Shown here piece after piece: positions 15,995 to 24,403 of a stretch of DNA of 64,000 nucleotides. Source of the DNA: Bordetella sp. FB-8 (GTDB lineage: Bacteria; Pseudomonadota; Gammaproteobacteria; Burkholderiales; Burkholderiaceae_B); assembly GCF_000382185.1 (NCBI RefSeq), contig NZ_KB907784.1, positions 3,426,633-3,490,632 of the forward strand. Reading direction: 5' to 3'. The notes below the pieces were generated by a model. The model was given only the letters and a program-made list of their open reading frames with translations. It had not been told where the DNA came from and ran no database searches. The first letter of the stretch is position 1. Each line of letters starts with the position of its first letter. Made by a program: the position numbers and the translations under genes.

Positions 15995-17566
15995 ATGACC
16001 ACTTGCCCTGCCGAACTCAATTTCGCCAGCCATCTGACCGAACTCAATGCCACGCGCGCCGGAAAGACGGCCTATATCGACGACAGCCGGCGCTTGAGCT
16101 ATGGCGAATTGGCCGAGCGCGTGGCGCGCTTTGCCGGGCTACTGCAAGGCCTGGGCCTGCGCCGTGAAGAACGCGTCCTGCTGCTGCAGCACGACACGGT
16201 GGACTGGCCCGTGGCCTTTCTGGGCGCGCTGCATGCGGGCGTGGTACCGGTGGCGGTCAATACCCTGCTGTCGGTCGACGACTACGCCTATATGCTGCAG
16301 CACAGCCGCGCGCGTGCCGCATTCGTCTCGGGCAGCCTGCTGCCGATGCTGCAGGCTGCGCTGGCGCATGGGGGGCACGATGTCGCCCACGTCGTGGTGT
16401 CGCAACCCGTGCAAGCACTGCCGACCGGCGCGGCCGAACTCGAAGCCCTGCTTGCGGCCGCGCCCTGCGTGGCCGCGGCGCGCACGCAGGCAGACGAAAT
16501 TGCCTTCTGGCTCTACTCCTCCGGCTCCACCGGCAAACCCAAGGGTGTAGTGCATACCCACGGTAACCTTTGGTATACGGCCGAGCTGTATGGCAAACCC
16601 GTCCTGGGAATACACGAAGACGACATCGCTTTTTCGGCAGCCAAGCTGTTCTTCGCCTATGGCCTGGGCAACGGATTGACCTTCCCGCTGTCGGTGGGCG
16701 CCACCGTGGTGCTGATGGGCGAACGCCCCACGCCTCAGGCCGTGTTCAAGCGCCTGACCGAACACCGCCCCACCGTGTTCTACGGCGTGCCCACACTTTA
16801 CGCCAGCATGCTGGCTTCGCCCGACCTACCGCCGCGCGAACACGTGGCGATGCGCGTGTGCACCTCGGCCGGCGAAGCGCTACCGCGCGACATCGGCGAG
16901 CGCTACACGCGCCACTTCGGCTGCGATATCCTCGACGGCATCGGCTCGACAGAGATGCTGCACATCTTCATCTCCAACCGCGCAGGCGCGCTGCGCTACG
17001 GCACCACCGGCCAGCCCGTGCCGGGCTACGAGGTTCAACTGCGCGACGAACAGGGTCAACCGGTGCCGCCGGGCACCATCGGCGATCTGTACATCAAGGG
17101 CCCCAGCACCGCCTTGATGTACTGGAACAACCGCGAGAAGACCCGCCAGTGCTTCCTGGGCGATTGGCTAAAGAGCGGCGACAAATATCAGTGCGACGCC
17201 GAGGGCTATTACACCTACGCCGGCCGCAGCGACGACATGATCAAGGTCAGCGGCCAGTACGTGTCGCCGGTGGAGGTGGAGAACGTGTTGATCCAGCACG
17301 AGGCCGTGCTCGAGGCCGCGGTAATCGGCGTGGCCGACCAGGACGGCCTGGTCAAGACCAAGGCCTTCGTGGTGCTGCGCGACGGCAACGAGGCCGGGTC
17401 CGCCACCTGCGCGTCGCTGCAGGCCTACGTCAAGACCCGGCTCGCGCCGTTCAAATACCCCCGGGAAATCGACTTTATCGAGGAACTTCCCAAGACCGCG
17501 ACAGGGAAAATACAGCGTTTCCGGCTGAGGCAAAGGGAAGGCGCCGCCGAGCCCGCGAAGGTTTGA
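15995..17566 (+). CDS. bclA: Benzoate-CoA ligase
   Basis: This 523-residue AMP-forming ligase activates benzoate to benzoyl-CoA at the expense of ATP, the entry step of the box pathway. The adenylate-forming signature FWLYSSGSTGKPKGVVH lies near residue 170, the aromatic-pocket and A5 region LDGIGSTEMLHIFISN near 315, and the catalytic Lys in PKTATGKIQRF near the C-terminus. ATG 15995 gives the normal family start; the frame is open 10 codons further up. It is second in a two-gene unit divergent from boxR. Confidence 0.93.
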   Translation: MTTCPAELNFASHLTELNATRAGKTAYIDDSRRLSYGELAERVARFAGLLQGLGLRREERVLLLQHDTVDWPVAFLGALHAGVVPVAVNTLLSVDDYAYMLQHSRARAAFVSGSLLPMLQAALAHGGHDVAHVVVSQPVQALPTGAAELEALLAAAPCVAAARTQADEIAFWLYSSGSTGKPKGVVHTHGNLWYTAELYGKPVLGIHEDDIAFSAAKLFFAYGLGNGLTFPLSVGATVVLMGERPTPQAVFKRLTEHRPTVFYGVPTLYASMLASPDLPPREHVAMRVCTSAGEALPRDIGERYTRHFGCDILDGIGSTEMLHIFISNRAGALRYGTTGQPVPGYEVQLRDEQGQPVPPGTIGDLYIKGPSTALMYWNNREKTRQCFLGDWLKSGDKYQCDAEGYYTYAGRSDDMIKVSGQYVSPVEVENVLIQHEAVLEAAVIGVADQDGLVKTKAFVVLRDGNEAGSATCASLQAYVKTRLAPFKYPREIDFIEELPKTATGKIQRFRLRQREGAAEPAKV

Positions 17567-17660
17567 CAAAATTTTTCTTGCAAAACCCTGATCTTTCACC
17601 CCCTTTATCTCCGATTGCCTTGGCGCGGCGCTGGCTAGAATTCCACTAGGATATCCCTAA

Positions 17661-17706
17661 CTCGGCTGCGAGCCGAGGCGGCCCGATCCCCCATCGGGCC
17701 GATTTC
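17661..17706 (+). terminator. Two consecutive hairpins after the benzoate-CoA ligase gene
   Basis: Hairpin 1 is CTCGGCT-GCG-AGCCGAG (17661-17677). Hairpin 2 has arms CGGCCCGAT and ATCGGGCCG around five C (17679-17701) and is followed only by ATTTCC. The second is likely a weak terminator. Both lie in the 161-bp gap before the motA-like gene and could also act in its leader. Confidence 0.5.
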
Positions 17707-17727
17707 CATGGGGCATGCAGCGCACAC

Positions 17728-18573
17728 ATGAATCTTTCCACTCTCATCGGCTTGGTCCTCGGTCTGATCACCCTCATCCTGGTGCTGGTGTTCTCGGCCA
17801 TCAACAGCTGGGCCTATCTGAACCTGCCGGGCCTGATCATCGTGATCGGCGGCACCCTGGCCGCCCTGTTCATCAGCTACCCCATGCGCGAAGTGCTGCG
17901 CATCCCCCACCTGCTGCGCGCCATATTCCGCAGCGACAGGCTCCCTATCCAGCGCGACATCGACGAACTGAGCAACCTGGCCCAGATGTGGATGAACGAG
18001 GATGTGCACAAAGCCGAGGAAGCGCTCAAAAAGGTGACCAATCCCTTCCTGCGCACCGGCGTGCAGCTCATCATCAACCACACACCCGAAGATCAGATCA
18101 TCGAGCTGCTGCAATGGCGCATCGCCCGGCTGCGCGCCCGTGAACACGCAGAATCCCAGATGTTCCGCACCATGGCCAGCTTCGCGCCGGCCTTCGGCAT
18201 GCTGGGCACCCTGATAGGCCTGGTCAGTCTGATGACCGTGCTGGGCACCGGCGGCATGGACCTGATCGGCCATCACCTGAGCATCGCGCTCATGGCCACG
18301 TTTTACGGACTGCTACTGTCTAATCTGATCTGCAAGCCCATTGCCGTCAAGCTCGAGCGCCGCACCGAGCAGCGTGTCGTGCTGATGAATATGATCATGC
18401 AAGGCGTCTCGATGATGTGCGAGAGGCGCGGCCCGGCTCTGGTGCGCGAGACCCTGAACTCCTTCATGCTGCATGTCGACGACGAAATCGACGACGGCGG
18501 CCCCGCGGCGCCCGTCGTAAGGCGCGCGCGCCGCCAGCGCGTCCCGTCCGTGAAGGTGACGGGCCGGTCATGA
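17728..18573 (+). CDS. MotA/PomA-like proton or sodium channel stator subunit
   Basis: The 281-residue inner-membrane protein has two N-terminal helices (residues 5-25 and 32-55), a cytoplasmic loop of about 115 residues, and two C-terminal helices including FAPAFGMLGTLIGLVSLM and LSIALMATFYGLLLSNLI, which line the ion channel in MotA/PomA proteins. The basic tail (RRARRQR) is unusual. It overlaps the MotB-like gene by ATGA. No flagellar or chemotaxis signalling gene adjoins it, so it may be a supplementary stator or power another envelope machine. Confidence 0.82.
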   Translation: MNLSTLIGLVLGLITLILVLVFSAINSWAYLNLPGLIIVIGGTLAALFISYPMREVLRIPHLLRAIFRSDRLPIQRDIDELSNLAQMWMNEDVHKAEEALKKVTNPFLRTGVQLIINHTPEDQIIELLQWRIARLRAREHAESQMFRTMASFAPAFGMLGTLIGLVSLMTVLGTGGMDLIGHHLSIALMATFYGLLLSNLICKPIAVKLERRTEQRVVLMNMIMQGVSMMCERRGPALVRETLNSFMLHVDDEIDDGGPAAPVVRRARRQRVPSVKVTGRS

Positions 18574-19634
18574 GCGATGGCCCTGCGACCATCATCCAGC
18601 AGCGCCGCCGCCCCTCGCTGGCGGACCTGGTAGATCAGCGCAAGCGCGAAGCCACGCGTCAGCGCAGTTTCTCTCCCGCCCGCCAGAGCCTATTGGATAG
18701 CGACCGTTTCGCGCGCTGGCATGTGCCCGATCTCGTCGATCACGAATCGGACAACTGGCTGCTGACCTATCTGGACATGCTCACTTTGCTGCTGGCCATG
18801 CTGGTGGTGATGCTGGGCATTTCCCGACTGCCGCAAACGCACAAGCCGGTCGATAAGCCCGCAGTCCTGGTCGGTTCGGTCGACAGCCATGGATTGCCGG
18901 CCTACGCAGGTCCGATCAAATTCGACGAAACACCGCTGGTTCCGGCCAGTTGGTCCAAGGTACCCCTGCCCGGGGAACTGCCACCCGCCAACCCGGCCGA
19001 CGTCGGTCCGCTGCCGCGCTCCGAACAGCCGGCCATGCCGTCCGCCGCGCCCATGAAGGCGCCCTCCATCAAGGACCTGGGCCTGGAGAATCTGGGCAAG
19101 GACGTGCAGGTGTTGATCAACAGCCAATCGATCAGTTTTCGCATCAGCAACGAGTTGCTCTTTCCTTCGGGCCAGGACACGCTCAACCCAGAAGGCCTGG
19201 CCGTGCTCAGGAAGCTGGCCGTGGTCATCAACCGCACCCAATATCCCGTGTCGGTGGAGGGCCACAGCGACAATCAGCCCATCAAAACCCGGCAATTCCC
19301 CTCGAACTGGGAACTTTCGACCAGCCGCGCCACCAGCGTGCTGCGAGCGCTGGTACGCGATGGCGTGAACGAAAAGCGCTTGCGCGCCGTGGGCTACGCC
19401 GACACCCGGCCAATCGAGTCAAATTCCACGCCCGAAGGCCGCGCGGCCAACCGGCGCGTGGAATTGATACTGCAGATCCAGCCGCATCACCCCGACGAAC
19501 CCGTGGCCGCCCGACCCGAGGCATCGCCGCCGGCTGCCCGGCCGGCCATAGCCGCCGAGCCGACGGTGCCCGAGCCACCTGCCAGGATTCTGATTACCGG
19601 CGCCAGGCCGGTGGCTGCGCCGACGCAACGCTGA
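18570..19634 (+). CDS. MotB/OmpA-domain stator anchor protein
   Basis: The 354-residue protein has one N-terminal membrane helix (about residues 65-88) with the motif LLTYLDMLTLLLAMLVVML, whose Asp corresponds to the ion-binding Asp of MotB. A Pro-rich periplasmic linker follows, then an OmpA-like peptidoglycan-binding domain (residues 180-310: VEGHSDNQPI and NWELSTSRATSVLRALV) and a Pro/Ala-rich tail. The cytoplasmic N-terminus, about 60 residues, is longer than in E. coli MotB. ATG 18570 overlaps the upstream stop, so both channel subunits are translationally coupled. Confidence 0.85.
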   Translation: MSDGPATIIQQRRRPSLADLVDQRKREATRQRSFSPARQSLLDSDRFARWHVPDLVDHESDNWLLTYLDMLTLLLAMLVVMLGISRLPQTHKPVDKPAVLVGSVDSHGLPAYAGPIKFDETPLVPASWSKVPLPGELPPANPADVGPLPRSEQPAMPSAAPMKAPSIKDLGLENLGKDVQVLINSQSISFRISNELLFPSGQDTLNPEGLAVLRKLAVVINRTQYPVSVEGHSDNQPIKTRQFPSNWELSTSRATSVLRALVRDGVNEKRLRAVGYADTRPIESNSTPEGRAANRRVELILQIQPHHPDEPVAARPEASPPAARPAIAAEPTVPEPPARILITGARPVAAPTQR

Positions 19635-19640
19635 ACCACC

Positions 19641-19965
19641 ATGCCGCTACTCAATCTCGTGCTGCTCTAGGCCATGACCGCCGTGGCAGAAATCAGCGGC
19701 TGCTATCTGGCATGGCTGGTGCTGACCCAACACCGCAGCTACGGTTTGCTGCTGCCTTCGGCCGTATCGCTGGCGCTGTTCGCATGGCTGCTGACCCTGC
19801 ACCCAGCCGCCGCAGGACGCGTCTACGCGGCCTATGGCGGCATGTACATCGCTGTGGCTCTGGCTGCGCCTGGTCGACGGCGTGGCGCTGACCCGCTGGG
19901 ACTGGACCGGCGCGTTCCTGGCTCTGGCCGGCATGGCAGTGATCGGCCTGCAACCCGCGGCCTAG
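19641..19965 (+). pseudogene. ynfA: YnfA/UPF0060 small membrane protein, inactivated
   Basis: The reading frame starts MPLLNLVLL and is stopped by TAG at codon 10 (19668-19670). It continues [18 protein letters not shown] and [17 protein letters not shown], then must shift frame near 19855-19862 to reach [16 protein letters not shown] and [14 protein letters not shown] before the stop at 19963. UPF0060 proteins are about 108-residue four-helix membrane proteins. One nonsense codon and one frameshift are needed to explain the sequence. The IS element begins immediately after the stop codon. Confidence 0.88.
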
Positions 19966-20023
19966 GGGCTGTCATCAATTGATGGCTTGAGATTTTAGGC
20001 CAGGCGTTCCAAACTTCGGCCGT

Positions 20024-20395
20024 ATGTCGAGACGATATGCATTGCGAGATGATCAGTGGGAGCGGATTGAAGGTTTGCTGCCTGGGCGAGCGGGCCATGC
20101 TGGCGTGACCGCGCGAGACAATCGCCTATTCGTAGAGGCGGTGCTGTATCGCTATCGCGCAGGTATACCCTGGCGGGATTTGCCGGAGCGCTTCGGGGAT
20201 TTCCGCGTCGTGCATCTGAGGCACATGCGTTGGAGCCGTAGCGGCGTGTGGCGGCGCGTGTTTGAGGCGCTGGCACAGGATGCGGACAACGAGTACGCGA
20301 TGATAGATGCCACGATTGTGCGAGCCCACCAGCATGGCACAGGCGGAAAAGGGGGGCTCAGGCGCAAGCCATCGGACGCAGCCGAGGGGGGCTGA
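20024..20395 (+). CDS. IS5-family transposase, first frame (OrfA)
   Basis: This frame holds the 123-residue N-terminal part of the DDE transposase: a helix-turn-helix-like start (YALRDDQWERIEGLLPG), the conserved RDLPERFG region and the first catalytic Asp in YAMIDATIVRAHQHG. The frame ends at 20395 after the A4G6 run at 20347-20356. A -1 shift on that run joins it to the second frame, giving a complete transposase of about 250 residues. Confidence 0.88.
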   Translation: MSRRYALRDDQWERIEGLLPGRAGHAGVTARDNRLFVEAVLYRYRAGIPWRDLPERFGDFRVVHLRHMRWSRSGVWRRVFEALAQDADNEYAMIDATIVRAHQHGTGGKGGLRRKPSDAAEGG

Positions 20396-20781
20396 GCACA
20401 AAGATTCATGCCACGGTCGATGCGCTGGGCAACCCAACGCGTTTTCACCTGACGCCGGGGCAGGCCTCGGATTTGGAAGGGGCCGATGCCCTGTTGCCGC
20501 ATACGCAAGGGGAAACAGTGATGGCCGACAAAGCCTATGACGCGCAGCAGCGCGTGATCGAACCCCTGTTACGCGCTGGAAAGTCCGTCGTCATCCCCTC
20601 TCTACGCACACGCAAGCACCAGCGAGACTATGACCGGCACTTGTACAAGGCGCGTCACCTGATCGAGAACTTCTTCGCCCGCCTCAAGCAGTACCGCGCC
20701 ATCGCCACGCGCTACGATAAAACCCGCACCGCGTTCCTTGGCGCCATTCATCTCGCCGCTGCCGTCATTTGGCTCAATTGA
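20356..20781 (+). CDS. IS5-family transposase, second frame (OrfB)
   Basis: This frame supplies the rest of the DDE domain: TKIHATVDALGNP, the second catalytic Asp in VMADKAYDAQQR, and the helix with the catalytic Glu in RHLIENFFARLKQYR. It has no convincing start of its own before ATG 20521 and is expected to be read by -1 frameshifting from OrfA at the A4G6 run. Its stop is nine bases before the right inverted repeat ends. Confidence 0.86.
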   Translation, partial: AQAQAIGRSRGGLSTKIHATVDALGNPTRFHLTPGQASDLEGADALLPHTQGETVMADKAYDAQQRVIEPLLRAGKSVVIPSLRTRKHQRDYDRHLYKARHLIENFFARLKQYRAIATRYDKTRTAFLGAIHLAAAVIWLN

Positions 20782-20822
20782 TGACAGACCCTAGCCTACA
20801 ACTCGGATACTGCCGCCGCGTC

Positions 20823-21872
20823 TCAATCCTCGTGCGGTGAGAACAGGTCCCAGGCGGCCATGAACAAAGCCGCCACCAGCGGGCCGATCACGAAGCCATT
20901 CAGGCCCACTAGCGCCATGCCGCCCAGAGTCGAAATCAGGATCACATAATCTGGAAGCTTGGTTTCCTTACCCACCAGCAGGGGCCGAAGAAAGTTGTCC
21001 ACCATGCCAATTATCAGCACGCAGAACAGCACCAATACGATGCCCTGCCACAAAGCGCCGGTAAGCAAGAAATAGACTGCAACCGGCACCCACACCAAGG
21101 CCGAGCCGACCGCTGGCAGCAGCGACAGGAAACCCATCACCACGCCCCACAGCAGCGCGCCCTGGATGCCCAGCGCCCAGAAGATGAAGCCACCCAGCAC
21201 GCCCTGCGCGGCCGCCACCGCCACATTGCCCTTGACGGTGGCGCGCACCACGGTGGTGAACTTCTGCATCAGCGGCTCCTTGTGCTCGTCGCTCAAAGGA
21301 ATCGCGCGCAGCATGCGACGGGACAACCCGGGCCCGTCGCGCAGCAGGAAAAACAGCAGGTACAGCATGATGCCCAGGTTGATCACGAACTGAAACGTGT
21401 CCTGGCCTATGCTGAAAGCCTTGGTCGCCAGAAAACGGCTAGCCTGCATGGCGCCCTGGCTCAGCTTGTTGCGCAGACTGTCCAAATTGTAGAGGTCGAA
21501 ATGGGCCAGGACATCGTGCAGCCAGCCCGGCAACGCTGCCTGGACCTGCTGGACATAGGCACCGAAATCCAGGCTGCCGCTGCGCAGGCTCTGATAGAGC
21601 AACGCGCCCTCGTTCACCAACGATCCGGCGATGAAGGCCAGCGGCAGGATCGCCACCAGCAGCACCAGCAACACGGTCAGCAGCGCCGCCAGATTGCGCC
21701 GGCCGCGCAAGCGCACTACCAGCCGGCGCTGGACCGGGCTAAAGAGGATCGCCAGTACCGTTCCCCAGAACACTGCGCCCCAGAACGGCCACAGCACCCA
21801 GCCAAAAGCCACCGACACCAGGGCCAGCAAAGCATGGAAATTCTTGTCGTGCATCAGGGTGGACCGGTTCAT
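20823..21872 (-). CDS. AI-2E family transporter (PerM/TqsA-like permease)
   Basis: The 349-residue inner-membrane protein has about eight hydrophobic segments: two near the N-terminus (FGWVLWPFWGAVFWGTVLAI), one at 60-85, then a long periplasmic or amphipathic stretch and five C-terminal helices. The family motif VDNFLRPLLVG lies near residue 290, and the GFVIGPLVAALFMAAW end is typical. Members export diverse small molecules; an AI-2 role is not implied. It is transcribed toward the IS element and stands alone. Confidence 0.87.
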   Translation of the reverse strand: MNRSTLMHDKNFHALLALVSVAFGWVLWPFWGAVFWGTVLAILFSPVQRRLVVRLRGRRNLAALLTVLLVLLVAILPLAFIAGSLVNEGALLYQSLRSGSLDFGAYVQQVQAALPGWLHDVLAHFDLYNLDSLRNKLSQGAMQASRFLATKAFSIGQDTFQFVINLGIMLYLLFFLLRDGPGLSRRMLRAIPLSDEHKEPLMQKFTTVVRATVKGNVAVAAAQGVLGGFIFWALGIQGALLWGVVMGFLSLLPAVGSALVWVPVAVYFLLTGALWQGIVLVLFCVLIIGMVDNFLRPLLVGKETKLPDYVILISTLGGMALVGLNGFVIGPLVAALFMAAWDLFSPHED

Positions 21873-21995
21873 GCGCCTTTCCTCAGAGAAGGTCGATCAT
21901 AGCCGCTACGCCCTTCCCGCGCCCTGCTTTACGCACTCGGACAGGCGCCTTGATGCTACATTGCTCGCAGCCCTCCAACTCCAACGCCCGCCGCC

Positions 21996-22667
21996 ATGCC
22001 CAACGTGCGTATCTGGGATCTGCCCACCCGCGTCTTCCACTGGTGCTTTGCCGCCTGCATCGTCGGCGCCTACGTCAGCGCCAAGCTGGGAGGACTGTAT
22101 ATGGACTGGCACGTGCGCTTCGGCCTGACTGCCCTGGGTCTGGTGATCTTTCGCGTGATATGGGGCTTCATAGGCCCGCGCCACGCCCGCTTTGGCGGCT
22201 TCGTGAAAGGCCCTGGCCAGATATGGGCCTATCTGCGCGACATGGCAGCCGGCACGGCCAAGAGCGCCGGACACAACCCACTGGGCGCCCTGTCGGTGAT
22301 GGCCATGCTGGTCGATGTGGGCGTACAGGCCGTGCTGGGTCTTTTTTCTTCCGACGACATCATGGTCCAAGGCCCGCTCTACAACACCGTATCCGAATCG
22401 ACAGCCGACTTCCTGACCTCGCTGCACAGGGCCAACCAATGGATCATCCTCGCGCTGGTGATCCTGCACCTGCTGGCCGTGGCCTGGCACACCCTGGTCC
22501 GCAAAGAACCCCTGGTGCGCGCCATGATCGCGGGCGACAAGCCTGTCGACCATCTGCCGGCAGGTACCCCCCCCAGCGCCGACGGCGCCGGCGTGCGGTT
22601 GCGGGCGCTGGCTCTGGCTGTCGGCGTGGCGGCCTTCGTGCTTTGGATACGATCGCTGGGCTCATGA
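21996..22667 (+). CDS. Cytochrome b561-type membrane protein (Ni/Fe-hydrogenase b-subunit family)
   Basis: The 223-residue integral membrane di-haem cytochrome has four or five helices. Candidate axial His residues are in TRVFHWCFA (near residue 16), YMDWHVRFGL (near 49), and LHRANQWIILALVILHLLAV (near 148 and 161). Such proteins pass electrons between quinones and small periplasmic cytochromes. A c-type cytochrome gene lies 1.7 kb away on the other strand, but no partner gene adjoins it. Confidence 0.85.
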   Translation: MPNVRIWDLPTRVFHWCFAACIVGAYVSAKLGGLYMDWHVRFGLTALGLVIFRVIWGFIGPRHARFGGFVKGPGQIWAYLRDMAAGTAKSAGHNPLGALSVMAMLVDVGVQAVLGLFSSDDIMVQGPLYNTVSESTADFLTSLHRANQWIILALVILHLLAVAWHTLVRKEPLVRAMIAGDKPVDHLPAGTPPSADGAGVRLRALALAVGVAAFVLWIRSLGS

Positions 22668-22718
22668 TTTTTCTCGGGTAGCCCGCGGTCGGCCCAGCGG
22701 CATTTCTTTTTCCAGCTT

Positions 22719-23660
22719 ATGCAGATAATCGACCAGAACGAGACCTCGAAACGCCTACCCATGCCCGGCCTGATCGAAGCGCTACGGTCCATGTTCCGGG
22801 AAGGCTGCGAAGTTCCCTTGCGCCATGCGCACACCATCGACAACGGCGATCCCGGATCGAGCGGCACCTTACTGCTCATGCCCGCCTGGCAACCTGGCCG
22901 CAAGCTCGGCCTGAAGACCGTGTCGATCTACCCCGGCAATCGTGATCGCGGGCTGCCGGGCCTGCATTCGACCTACCTGCTGTTGGACGCGCAGACCGGA
23001 GTTCCCCTGGCCATGCTCGACGGCGACACCATTACATCCCGGCGTACGGCCGCCGCCTCGGCGTTGGCGGCGCAATACCTGAGCCGCCCCGACGCATCGA
23101 CGCTGCTGCTGGTGGGAACCGGCCGGGTCGCGGCGGTGATTCCCCAAGCCTATAGCGCGGTGCGTCCCATCAGACGCGTCCTGATCTGGAATGTCCGCCA
23201 GGAGAGCGCCCGTCGGCTTGCCGCGCAGCTCAAGCTCGACGGATACGACGCTGAACCCACCGCGAATCTCGAAACCGCCGTCGCACAGGCCGACATCGTC
23301 TCCTGCGCGACGCTGTCGACGGCCCCCCTGATCCGAGGCAAATGGCTGCGTCCCGGCACGCACCTGGACCTGATCGGCAGCTTCAAGCCCACGATGCGCG
23401 AAAGCGACAATGACTGCTATGTCGGCACCTCGGTTTTCGTCGACACCGACGAAGCATTGCTCAAGGCGGGCGATCTGCTCGAACCGGTCAAGGCAGGCGT
23501 CCTGCGCAAAGAATCGATACGCGCGCAGTTGGTCCAGCTTTGCCGGGGTCAGCACGCCGGCAGGCAACGTGCCGAAGAAATCACGGTGTTCAAGGCTGTG
23601 GGCAACGCGCTCGAAGATCTTGCCGCGGCTTGCCTAGCCACGGAGTCGGGATCGCGATGA
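22719..23660 (+). CDS. Ornithine cyclodeaminase/mu-crystallin family protein
   Basis: This 313-residue NAD(P)-dependent enzyme has substrate-binding segments GRKLGLKTVSIYPGN (with the conserved Lys near residue 66) and LLDAQTGVPLAMLDG, a Rossmann domain with VGTGRVAAVI (about residue 127) and the TSRRTAAASALAA helix. Members act as ornithine cyclodeaminases, ketimine reductases or opine-type dehydrogenases. The Rossmann loop GTGRVA deviates from the usual GxGxQA, so activity cannot be assigned. Its stop overlaps the start of the next gene. Confidence 0.82.
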   Translation: MQIIDQNETSKRLPMPGLIEALRSMFREGCEVPLRHAHTIDNGDPGSSGTLLLMPAWQPGRKLGLKTVSIYPGNRDRGLPGLHSTYLLLDAQTGVPLAMLDGDTITSRRTAAASALAAQYLSRPDASTLLLVGTGRVAAVIPQAYSAVRPIRRVLIWNVRQESARRLAAQLKLDGYDAEPTANLETAVAQADIVSCATLSTAPLIRGKWLRPGTHLDLIGSFKPTMRESDNDCYVGTSVFVDTDEALLKAGDLLEPVKAGVLRKESIRAQLVQLCRGQHAGRQRAEEITVFKAVGNALEDLAAACLATESGSR

Positions 23661-24391
23661 AACCGGACTACGACGAAACCTCGGACGGCGACCAAGCCTT
23701 GGACGAGACGGAGCCGCTCAAGGAGCCGATGTCGGCCGCCTTCATTGCGTGCGCGCTGATTACGTCCCTGTTCGCCTTGGCGGCAATTCTCTGCGCGTTC
23801 AAGCCGCATATCGGTCAATACCTGCGGACCGCGCACTGGACGGTTGCGCATCTGGCGCTACTGTTGGGCGCGCTGGCAGTGGCAAGCGGCGTCGCGACGA
23901 TAGCCATACGCCCGCTGGGATATGGTCGCGATCTGCTGGCCTGGCCGCTAGCCGGCCTGGTCTGGCTGCTGGTGGCTGCGGCGATACTGCTGTTCGGGTT
24001 CCGGCATCCGTTCGAGTTCTTTGCGCACTACGGCAAGGATACTGCCCAAGGCCAGACTTACGGCGTCCCGCGGAGCCAGCTCCTGGCGTTCAGCAGCGAG
24101 GGTGGGCGCAAGCTATGGGGAACGCGAACCACCTACAGCCTGACCTGGGTAGGCGGACCCAGCGCCCATTGCGCATTTCCGGGCTTGGCTGCGCCCGGCC
24201 AATGCACGTTGATGGAATGCGTGGCGGAAAAAACCTGGTGGCTGGCTGGCGCCAGCTTCACCCGTTCGTGGCAGGTGACGCCCTTGAGCAAAACGGACGA
24301 GATCCGCAACGCGCAATGCCGCATCGTCGACCCGATGACGATAAAGCCTGGCGACTACGATGCCCAGGGGCAACGCAGCGTGCAGCACTGA
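23657..24391 (+). CDS. Hypothetical membrane protein of unknown function
   Basis: This 244-residue protein is not recognised. It has an acidic N-terminus (about 28 residues), three hydrophobic segments (residues 30-50, 62-85 and 95-115) and a C-terminal extracytoplasmic domain of about 125 residues. That domain holds Cys residues in SAHCAFPGL, GQCTLMECVAEKTWW and AQCRIVD that could form disulphides. The ATG overlaps the stop of the mu-crystallin-like gene (ATGA), so the two are translationally coupled. Confidence 0.65.
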   Translation: MKPDYDETSDGDQALDETEPLKEPMSAAFIACALITSLFALAAILCAFKPHIGQYLRTAHWTVAHLALLLGALAVASGVATIAIRPLGYGRDLLAWPLAGLVWLLVAAAILLFGFRHPFEFFAHYGKDTAQGQTYGVPRSQLLAFSSEGGRKLWGTRTTYSLTWVGGPSAHCAFPGLAAPGQCTLMECVAEKTWWLAGASFTRSWQVTPLSKTDEIRNAQCRIVDPMTIKPGDYDAQGQRSVQH

Positions 24392-24403
24392 CGCCGCGCA
24401 CCG

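Larger units (their letters stand above)
19966..20790 (+). mobile_element. IS5-family insertion sequence
   Basis: The element is about 825 bp. Its ends are inverted repeats: the left end starts GGGCTGTCATCAATTGA and the right end, read inward, is GGGTCTGTCATCAATTGA. CTAG flanks it on both sides (19962-19965 and 20791-20794), a duplication pattern seen with the IS427 group of the IS5 family, although CTAG is itself palindromic so the exact boundary is uncertain by up to 4 bp. It contains one transposase gene in two overlapping frames. The left CTAG is part of the ynfA stop codon region. Confidence 0.88.
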
